In this document: positions 55,791 to 64,000 of the stretch, piece after piece | Numbering within the stretch: position 1 is the stretch's first letter | How the letters are laid out: each line of letters opens with the position of its first letter | DNA from: Asparagopsis taxiformis | Lineage: Eukaryota; Rhodophyta; Florideophyceae; Bonnemaisoniales; Bonnemaisoniaceae | DNA: 64,000 bases | NCBI GenBank assembly: GCA_030407315.1 | Contig: JALQPE010002695.1 | Coordinates: 16,377-80,376 of the forward strand | Reading direction: 5' to 3' | Notes under the pieces: model-generated | Database searches by the model: none | Told to the model about the DNA's origin: nothing | The model's input: the letters and a program-made list of their open reading frames with translations, nothing else | Position numbers and translations under genes: made by a program

Positions 55791-58020
55791 GCTGTTCCGC
55801 CTGCTGTTAATGAACTAGTTCGAACGACGACTGTCGCACTGGTAGGGCCGCATGGTGTCGGGAAAAACCACCCTGGCGACTGCTTTGGTAGAAGATGTCG
55901 AGCTTTTCATAGCTGCGCAGATGGTTTGGCTTGGATACAACTCGGTCCAGATATCAACGATAAGGAGCTTGCAGACCAGATTATTCATTGCGTAGAAACG
56001 ATTATCGCTGGGGACTTTCGAAGCTCGGTTCGAAGTTGCAGCTCCCTTCAGTCTGTTGTTTCGGAAGCTTCTCGCTTGTTGCAATATGTATCTGCCCTCA
56101 TTGTAATTGATGATGTCTCAGGCCCCCGCGCACAGCATGCTCGCTCAGCATGCTTTTGATATAGTCATTTGAGCTCTATGCTGCTCCAGCGTCACGTTTT
56201 ATACGGCTCCAGTAGATGCTGATGAAGCCACTGGTGATTCTCTATCCCTGTATCATGTCACATGTGTTCCCAAGCTATTTGTTCAACCTCTGGATCCTAA
56301 TAGCCAAGAGTCCCACCTTATCTTTCGGAGTTGGCTACGCCCCACCAAGTCAGACGGAAATCGGGAGAGTATGGGAACATTTGTTCGAGAACAGGCAGCT
56401 ATCGTTGCAGCTTGTCACGGGATCCCTCTGACTCTAGCGATGACTGCAGGCTTTCTGTCCAAGTTTCAAGGAACATGGGAAGCACTTGCGGGGGCCATAG
56501 AAGATTCACCATCTGGTGAAGAGACGATCGAAAGAATAATGCGTATTTTGCAATCGCGTGGAGGCAGCAGGTTCTTGTCTCAACTTCGTGCAATCGCAAC
56601 TCTTCGGCATGGTGTTTGGGTATCTCTTTTCACGTTGGCTGACCTGCATCATTGGCACATATTAAACGGAGATGCAATTACGAAACTCAATAGCTCAATT
56701 TGCGACTTTCAGTGGATCACACAACGGCTTCAGAGGGATGGCTTAATTGGAGTAGTTACGAATCTAGCTTGGCGGTTTCTGCTAAAGAAGGTCGATGGAA
56801 CAACACCGAAGCGGAAAGTTTACAACCCATCTTGACTGCTATTTTAGGTACAGCCAAGCTGAGAAAGTACGAGGGCCTTTAGGAAACTGCAATGCCTACT
56901 TTTCTTGTCTCTAGATGAAACAGCCAGGCGCCCGTGGCTAAGGCCAATCCCTGCCGTAAATTCCCGTATTCCGCCCTCATTCATAGTACCAATGTCCACC
57001 GACTCCCTCGATAGTAGTGCTCCAAGTGCGTACTTCAGCTGCCTTGCTGCGACCGCGTCCGGAAAAGCTGTCTTCGGCGACAGACTTGGGAATATCAACG
57101 TTTACGACCCGTCTACCGCGAAAACGATTGTTTAATGGACTGCATCGGAAACTGGAGGCAACCGCAACAGCAGGGGCGTAGGCGCGCTTGCCACAGCGCA
57201 AGATTATGTTATCTCCGGCCATTTTGGGGGAATGGTATTCTTGAGGTCGATCCGATCTGGAGAGACAAAAGCTCTTCAGAACACTTGAGATCGAAGTGAC
57301 AACATTACGTCCATATCTGCTTTGGAAAATGGAACAGTGGCAGTGGGATCACAAAAGGGATGCCTGTATGTGTTGAGAAAAGTTCTGCAACAGGGATCTT
57401 CAGTTCTAAAGTTTGATTTAGAAGGCCATTGTGATGAGGTGACGAGCTGGTACATTTTCCCGGATGGACGGCGTATTGCAAGCAGTAGTTATGATGGATA
57501 TGCGGCGATCTTGCACTTGAGTTCGAATGGGTATCGACGAATTTCACTGAATGGACACAAACCGGATGTGGGACATAAGGAGAATTACATCACCAACTTT
57601 GCATCTATTTCGGTAGGAAAGCGGCTTTTGTCCGCATGTCGCGGAGGAGCAGTGAGTGCATGGGATGCAACGAACGGGGATTGCTTGTGGACACAGCGAT
57701 GCGGATTTGAATTCAGTCGAAGTTTGTCGTTACAGGCTTATGGAATAGAACATTTTGCATCGGAAATGACGGACAGTGTGGAGGGGATGAATATGTTGAA
57801 AATTGGATTCCCATACGTTGTGACAAGAGGAAAAGGACCGTGCGAGCTGCAGGTGATAGCAGCTGGAGGAGAAGGGGATACGCTGACGACGATTACGACT
57901 GAGCAGGCCATATCCACTTGGCTGGAGGTGTGGCAACCAGCGAGTCAGCGCATTTTCGTTGCCGTCTCGTATTCTGACGGGCATCTTTCCTCGTTTCAGC
58001 TTGTAACATCATTGAAGTGA
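55776..58020 (+). pseudogene. NB-ARC/WD40 (NLR-like STAND ATPase) pseudogene
   Basis: A P-loop (VALVGPHGVGK) is followed after one extra A in GGGAAAAACC by TTLATALVEDVELF in the next frame, then GLAWIQLGPDINDKELADQI, LIVIDDV (Walker B), and, further on (56371-56835), CHGIPLTLAMTAG (the GLPLA motif of NB-ARC) and AIATLRHGVWVSLFTLADL. Downstream 56905-58020 encodes WD40-like blades: GHCDEVTSWYIFPDGRRIASSS, VAVGSQKGCLYVL and LLSACRGGAVSAWDATNGDCLW. Several frameshifts and stops (for example after 56835, at 57135 and near 57287) break it. NB-ARC with WD40 is the architecture of APAF1-like and many microbial or algal STAND sensors. It is probably a host gene captured by, or present in, the TIR element; alternatively introns explain some of the breaks. 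Confidence 0.68.
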
Positions 58021-58684
58021 TCGATAACTTAACTGAAGTGCTTGAAGTATTGCATACGTTTTAGGTTTAAATCTCTAGCAACTGAATCCGCTAAGCGCTC
58101 CGCACTAGTCATCATCTAGCTTTTAACTTGCAAACTAATAAACTACAAAGGCTGCGGTTCGCCCGAACTATCTCCATGATTCACCTTCCTTCTGTACTGC
58201 TCACATGAACCATCAATCTTGCTGTTGTTGCTGTGGATACATGGGGAGGGATGAGGATGGAGGAATAAGCGGTTGAGGTGCAAGAGAAGGCGTGGACGGT
58301 AACCGACATGTATCTATCTATGAGATGAGATGCACCAACGCGGCAAGCAAATATGACAAAAAGAAACACGGTGCACATATAGTTTTTTTTATAAATAAAT
58401 ACAGATAATGTTATCAAATATGAACTCTAGTATGGCCCGATTGTTTTGGAAACGACGAATACAGTTCAAGCGCAACTTTCAAGGCAGAAGCGAGCAAATT
58501 GTCGACAGGCTGTCAGGATTGTATATGAGCTAGGCTACGACAGGCTGTAAGACAAACAATTTGGGCTGGGCAGTGATAAACTTGGAACTGTCTGCGCAAT
58601 TCCAGCCAATCAGTCAATATGTTTATCTCATTGGCCACAATTCAATCAACTTCAGAGTAATCAATCAACATCGAAAAATTTGCA
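58021..58684. other. Right non-coding arm of the DUF7869 element
   Basis: A/T-rich, no gene. It includes the inward continuation of the right TIR (CAATTCAATCAAC near 58640), matching GTTGATTGAATT at 46181 in inverse. Confidence 0.5.
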
Positions 58685-58730
58685 GATTCTGGTTTCGAAA
58701 GTACGTTCTGTACAGACGAAAACCAGTGTT
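58685..58730. repeat. Right TIR of the DUF7869 element
   Basis: Inverse of 46074-46119, ending CCAGTGTT and followed by the duplicate AATA. Confidence 0.8.
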
Positions 58731-58734
58731 AATA

Positions 58735-59474
58735 GAAGAAGGATTCAAGACAAAAAAGAGTTTGCGGATGAAATTGGAACGGCTGACCTTCGATGAAAGC
58801 GATGACTCATTTTCGGACTCAGTACGACTGAGACTTTCCAGAGGTAAACCCGTTTCAGGGTTCAGCAGAATTACTGCTGCTACATCACATATTTCTTTGA
58901 ACTTACCTCCAGGTTCAGTTGATGTTTCAGTCATCCAAATTCTCAAGCATGAGAGAATGACTATCATTCCCTGCGATTCAGAAATCCCGCTTGATGTTGA
59001 AACTATGGAACACTACAAAAACGTTTGTCAAGGCAAATTGATTCTTCCCGACAAAAGTTCTGCGTTGCATGCAACTTCGTCGTTAGTGGGGAGGATTACC
59101 GAATGGATGCCTTTCATAACGTTGTTGACCTATACTATGGGTACGTGGATGAGATATGGGAGGTTCAGTTTTCATATGTGGATTTTTATACGTCGGTTCG
59201 GAAACATGGATCTTCTACGCTTGCACGAGTATACTGGGAAACTGGTCTATTCTGCGATCATCGCAACGGGCTGCACTTTTCAAAAACATCGAAAAGATAT
59301 TCAATGCGTCCAAAGCAAAGTAGTAGATCAGTGGAGCATGTTGGTTGTATCAATCGAGCAGTTGCTTTCATGGAAATCAATGAGCGGAGATACTACATAG
59401 ATCCTCAGCACGAAATCTTAAAGCTCTATGAGGGTAATGAACATGTGAGGGTGCGAGGTTTGATGCAAAATTGA
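58735..59474 (+). pseudogene. Second TNP2-like transposase, 3' part
   Basis: EEGFKTKKSLRMKLERLTFDES continues the frame interrupted at 46073. Near 59060 the reading moves to another frame with CNFVVSGEDYRMDAFHNVVDLYYGYVDEIWEVQFSYVDFY, which resembles the DUF4216-like region after TNP2 cores (YYG.v.eI.el.y). RAVAFMEINERRYYIDP and a TGA at 59472-59474 end the gene. The shift may be an indel; I see no clear intron. The right end of this decayed element was not found. Confidence 0.62.
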
Positions 59475-60463
59475 TTTTCACAAGATGGTAAACAACTGTT
59501 TAAACAAGGCTTTCTAAGTGATTAGTTATTAGTAAAACCGGTACATGAGCTGCAGCAGTGTTGAAGTGTGTGTCATCGACTTTTAATAGTTATGTAGTTG
59601 ATTATTACGTCCCAAGATTACAATTTTAAGTGCGTATGTACATGTACGTCATGTACATCCGTGTCACCATAAAATGACATGACTAACGTCATTTCAATTG
59701 TTTCGAATGCTACTTGAATTCCCTGTTTCACAATTACACCCCTCCAGCTATGGCATGAACAACTATTGAAGAACGTACTGTCTCTCGGGGTGTATATGAT
59801 TCACGGCAAACAAGGTAGTCATTGGGTCGAATACTGGACCTTCAGCGAATACATGCTTCCACTCCTGCATTAAACTATCCACCACTTTCCTGTTCTGCAG
59901 ATATTTCAAACTCATAAGTCCCTGTTTTCATCATTAACACTCCCATCACAGAATGAGTCCCCAGCTTCTACTTGAAAATAATCTATTACATGTTCTGCAG
60001 TTGACTAAAGTATATTTGGTAATCACATCTATTACATATACACTTCTGAGATCAGGGTCATCAATTCCAGTAGAGATCGTACGCTATCAAGACTATTAAC
60101 CATTAGTACACTCATAGCTGTATTTATCATTCTGGAGGCTTACTGAGCTACTTTTACTAGCTTGAAGCCGATAGATAGCCAAAAAATGCAACATAACAAC
60201 ATAAATTTCCGGCATTTTTACACCTCTGGAATCCTGTGCTGTTGAGCTCATGCAATGAAATGACTTATAGTATTTATCACTCTATCTCTATAATATCAGT
60301 TTCACTTATCTTTCTCTTCTTTCTTCTCTCTCTGCAAATCTCTCTGACATCAGTTACTTTGAGACCCGATATGTTGCTCCTCCCATCTGTTTCAGCAAGG
60401 TCTTGGATAACCTCAATGGAAACTTGTAACAACTATCAATTATCAATCCTCTGTAAGCGTCAA
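59475..60463. other. Non-coding A/T-rich interval
   Basis: No gene is supported. TGTACATGTACGTCATGTACA near 59638 is a short near-palindrome. It may hold the right end of the second TNP2-like element. Confidence 0.3.
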
Positions 60464-61461
60464 TTACAAAGCAGTGATCCACTTTTTCCTCTTTTCCACC
60501 CGAACGATCCATAATCCTTCCTTTCGATCAGCCAACCAGGTGAATTCGTTGCCTTCAAATAGATTTCTCTCTACTCGAGAGATCTTCTTGACACACAAGT
60601 GTATCTTGCGGTCCTGAACCAGACTGTTCAAGTCTCTCAGACTTTTCACTTTTGGAGCATTGTTACGCCAACAAGACATTGCCTCCTCAGCTTTGATTCG
60701 TCCAGCCAGACAATCAATTGCATTCACCATCGATGCCACTGCACAAAATCCAGATTTTTGATGCATTAGCACTTCTTGTTCACGACGCGCATGATATTTT
60801 TTATATTCTTATTGGCGCTCGCGCTCCAGGACCACCAATAAAAACCAGAATTCCCCTGTTCTGCAAGCACCAACTCTCGAGCTGACTTCCAATGGCACCG
60901 TTGCGTGGATGAAGTGCTAGGAACTTCCCAGAAGCTCTTCTTGCAATTTATTTTCCCATCCTCAAAATGTATTTGAGGCCACTGTTTACGAATTTGATCT
61001 GCAAAAAATCTGACTTCACCATCTCATATCATTGATCCCACCGGTTCCTATTTCGTAAACCATAGTTTCCATCACTGGCACGTCAGTGTCGCTTCCAGAC
61101 TTCCAGAGACTGGAAGTCAATCTCATAGTATGACTCGTACCCTTCCCTTTACACTCGCTTCCATACAACTTTCCGTTTTCGATTTTCAGACCACTTTTGT
61201 CAACGCTGCCATCACCGCACATGACCCACTCAACGGAAATTTCGCTCCCTTTGCTCATTTTGCAACGCGTAGGAAAGATCCACCGTTGCCATCAGCCCTC
61301 CCAGAACCAAAGAGACTCGCATGGACTATCTCTTGATTGTGGAAATGATGGTGGGTGGTGTACTGTCCTGCATATTCCCTCGTGAGCTTCCTTTTTGTGC
61401 TTCTCCGTCGAGTGGGATGCTGGCTAATAGCGCCCCATTTATTCCCACTGAATATTCTCAA
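60464..61461 (-). pseudogene. Degraded protein-coding fragment, possibly protease-like
   Basis: The minus strand has adjacent open pieces in shifting frames: 61255-61461, 61016-61258, an open stretch reading DGEVRFFADQIRKQWPQIHF (about 60960-61020) and 60464-60772. The last contains SGFCAVASMVNAIDCLAG, resembling the Cys-containing active-site helix of papain-fold proteases, and ends WIVRVEKRKKWITAL. No His partner is certain. It could be an exon series or a decayed transposon-encoded protease; identification is weak. Confidence 0.3.
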
Positions 61462-63040
61462 ACGACATCATATTGGAGTACTAGTGAAGGATGGATTGTA
61501 TATCTATCATCCAATTTCTACAGTCAGACTATCCCGCACTAAAATTGAACTGCTTACTGTTCTATCACGATGCCACGTAACGAAAATGATCGTGCAGTGC
61601 AGTACGTATTAATGCACCGTTATGATTACGAGTTCAGGATCTTGCATTCATGGAAATGTGCACTTTCATCTAGCTCTATGTAAGTATATGTTGTAGAGCT
61701 AATTTTCATGGATTCAGATGTTTCATATCAATATGGTGCTTGCTACGTGGAGCTTATTTCTATGTTTCATTATGAGGCATACATTACTACACTCTTGCGC
61801 ACCAGTGTAATCTGGAGGTGATGTTGTAGACTACTACGTGGATGGAAAATGCACTGCTCATAATATTTCTAATCTTCTACTGAACATTAGGAGTGTGTTT
61901 GGATATGGATGTAGCTATGGACCACAGAAGTAATGCGTTCACCATACCCCGGCATCCCATTGATGACCAATTGGCTACTCAAAGGACCATACGTGCATCC
62001 ACGGATCGCGTCGCGTCGCATGCGCGCGGTTCGCATCGTGTCAGCCTGCCAGTGATTGGTTCGTTCAATATCCACTTCTTTATATATTGCAAGACTGTTC
62101 ATGTTTTAGTTTATGAATACACGCACAAACAGACACGTATGCGGGTTTGCAGTAAACCTACGGTGCGGCCCGTCTTTTTATAAAACATGGTATGCGGTAT
62201 TCCATACGGTAATGATGATTGTAACCATTAGCCTGGTACGGATGGAGAGACCACCACATGCTTAGGCCTGGCAGCTGTATCAGCCCGAATGAGAGTCCAA
62301 ATTTAGATATAGCACGTTCCCACTCACACGATTATTGAGAGGAAGATACGTTCTGTCGAGCTTTCACTCAGTGGCGCGTCGTCGGCCATATATTGCATGA
62401 ACTCATGATTCTACTGTGATTTATTAAATTAAAATTTTGGAATTCTTTGTATTCCCAACTCAGTACGGCGCTGCCGTCAAGCCACGGTGCTTGCGATACT
62501 CACCACGCGCCGTGACAGCGTGCAGTGATCTACTTCCGTAGACGATTTTCCACCGCTCGTTAACCTCTGATTTGACCCACGTTTACCCTCTGGTGTATTC
62601 GTTGCTTTTGGAAACATCTACAGTACGTACGGGTGCTGGCCTACGTACCGACCTCCGCTCATTCTACAGTGGAACAATGAGTTTTTCCCTCCAAGCCATA
62701 ATAGGCAGTTCACAGCTTAGATTCTCCCTTGCCTGTCATCCTTGCGCGCTCGAGCGTGGATCCACTTTACCCACACCATACCACTCCATCCATCCAGTCA
62801 TGGTGCGCAAATAAATTCACGGCCACATCCCTACCCACAGCTCCACTGCCACCCCTACTCCGCGTTCATCCTGCCGTTCCGCCTCCCATGCACCCTCCAG
62901 TTCTCTGCCCATCAACAATTTAAACGCATCATCATTCGTCTTTGTACAATTCCATCATCAATGTGCCATCAAACTTGACTGCACTACCTGCCTCCATCCA
63001 ATTGCAATCCAACCCGTTACATTTCACCCTCTCTCTGTAA
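61462..63040. other. Non-coding interval
   Basis: About 1.6 kb without a supported gene. Short ORFs lack family features. Confidence 0.3.
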
Positions 63041-64000
63041 TGGCTCGCTCCAGCACACTTTCCCTGTCCGCTATGATTCTGTGGGACTCGTCCCGTATTG
63101 CGCTGCGAGCGGTCGCGGGAGGGAGGGACAATTCCAGGCGTCTGGAATGGGCGCCAGGAAGGGTCGCTTAAGCGGTACGCTCGAGAGCGTGAGTGGGTGT
63201 GTCGATAGGGAATCAGCCGCGAAGAGCCGCGTTGGGAATCAATGGCCTCAGTGACGTGGCAAGGCAATTGTCGCCCAAGGGCGAATGGGCGCGTGCCGCC
63301 TTGCATTGTGCACCCGGGCCACATTGCTTGCGCGGGACCCTTCGGCGAGCGTGCAACGTGGTAGCGATATATGCGCGATTAGTCACACACGTGTGCGAGC
63401 GGGAGGATTCTCCCGTTACAGGTTGTGCACGTGTATTTGTTACGGCTAGCCGTTTCTATTAGTTTACACGTAGCAACGTAGCAACGTAGCAGCTTACTCT
63501 GTAAGGCCCTGGCCACATAAACCACCCCACAAGGTCCATTGGACGCCGGACCGGGACCATTGGTCCTGGTCCGGGCCCGGCAGTCAGTCTCGTTGACCAT
63601 TTTAAGGTCAAACGGATTGACCACTAAGCTACAATAAAGGCAGATCGTCTCGGTTCCAAATCTTTCGACGTGGTCGTTTAACTTACAACTAAACGGCGGC
63701 GGCAATTCCCTTACCGGATACCCGCTGCTCCGTTTCGATCTCCAATTGGGGATCGCTCGCACATTTCCCCAATTGCCCGCCGCGCGAACCTCCTCCGGCG
63801 GGGGTGCACGTGGATTGCCCTAGGGCATTTCGCCCCACGGTAGTGGAGAACCTTCCCGCTTCTTTTAACGCCGCTAGGCGACCGGAAGGGGCCTTCCGCC
63901 CACCGGGACAAGGCTACCGACTGGGAGTGCTGTCGGTTGGCACCCCAGCCGGTCAACCGTAGCCAACGCCCGCAGGCTTTTCAAACGGTCCCGACCGCTG
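63041..64000. other. GC-rich block of unknown identity at the right edge
   Basis: GC content rises sharply relative to the preceding A/T-rich region. On the minus strand TAGCTTAGTGG (near 63625-63635) matches a pol III A box, followed by a CCTTAAAATGG stretch, but no good B box is visible. CAACGTAGCAACGTAGCAGC is a short tandem at 63474. Hairpin words such as GGTCCATTGGACGCC/GGACCATTGGTCC occur near 63535-63570. I could not match it to rRNA or to a protein family. It may be the start of another element continuing outside the window. Confidence 0.35.

Larger units (their letters stand above)
46074..58730. mobile_element. DUF7869-type TIR transposon with ParB-methyltransferase cargo (12.7 kb)
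   Basis: The left end at 46074 (AACACTGGTTTTTGTCTGTACAG...CAGAATC) is an inverted copy of the right end at 58685-58730 (GATTCTGGTTTCGAAAG...AAAACCAGTGTT), about 46 bp with roughly three mismatches; weaker similarity continues inward (GTTGATTGAATT). AATA flanks both sides (46070-46073 and 58731-58734); equally, borders one base in would give TAA. Removing the element plus one AATA restores the TNP2 frame exactly (NGGI then EEGFKTKK). Contents: a DUF7869-type transposase, a ParB-methyltransferase, a short N+C transposase derivative, a minisatellite and an NLR-like pseudogene. Confidence 0.82.

Noticed and set aside
61893..63462. Short ORFs of 60-130 codons in the right interval
   Set aside because: They overlap on both strands, lack domain signals and sit in sequence without coding character.
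63470..64000. Part of an rRNA repeat
   Set aside because: No conserved 18S, 5.8S or 28S words are recognisable on either strand.

Overview
The window is eukaryotic nuclear DNA made almost entirely of transposable elements, several nested in one another. Supporting signs are two Ty1/copia retrotransposons primed by an initiator-tRNA-Met half molecule, GT-AG introns, SET and WD40 domains and TNP2-type transposases. I see no prokaryotic operon or ribosome-binding-site logic. Long uninterrupted ORFs, about 47-48% GC and an NB-ARC/WD40 relic suit a compact protist or algal genome. A red alga is my best guess, but that is inference.

Left part (1-11753). A minus-strand ParB-like/2OG-Fe(II)-dioxygenase gene (locus A, about 10214 down past position 1) carries two in-frame TAA codons and is cut by an almost pristine copia element at 303-6727 (475-bp LTRs with one mismatch noted, TSD ATTCC). 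A 161-163 bp sequence is present twice upstream of locus A.

Centre (11754-36744). This block reads as one giant CACTA-type DNA transposon of about 25 kb. Its ends are inverted CACTACGGTGTT, with subterminal arrays of short GACAGT/ACTGTC palindromes. It carries an intact TNP2-like transposase and a set of chromatin/DNA-modification genes: two ParB-like + 2OG-dioxygenase proteins (loci B and C), one ParB-like + DNA amino-methyltransferase + SET protein (locus D), a Tudor/Agenet-like protein (E) and a coiled-coil protein (F). Arrays of nested palindromes lie in the gaps between the transposase, B, C and D. No matching target duplication is seen, so the outer borders are inferred.

Right part (36745-59474). 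A second, decayed TNP2-like transposase gene is split by a second copia element (39504-45915, minus strand) and by a 12.7-kb TIR transposon (46074-58730). That transposon has a DUF7869-type transposase, its own ParB-like + DNA-methyltransferase gene, a short chimeric derivative of the transposase and an NB-ARC/WD40 (NLR-like) pseudogene. Conceptually removing the TIR element and one AATA duplication rejoins the TNP2 reading frame exactly.

Right edge (59475-64000). Mostly non-coding, with a possible degraded protease-like fragment on the minus strand and a distinctly GC-rich block after 63.0 kb that I cannot identify.

Main conclusion: ParB-like modules fused to DNA methyltransferases (writers) or 2OG dioxygenases (candidate erasers), once also with a SET histone-methyltransferase domain, are carried by two unrelated classes of DNA transposon in one window. 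I infer a transposon-borne epigenetic self-regulation or anti-silencing system. The domain content is seen in the sequence; the function is inference.
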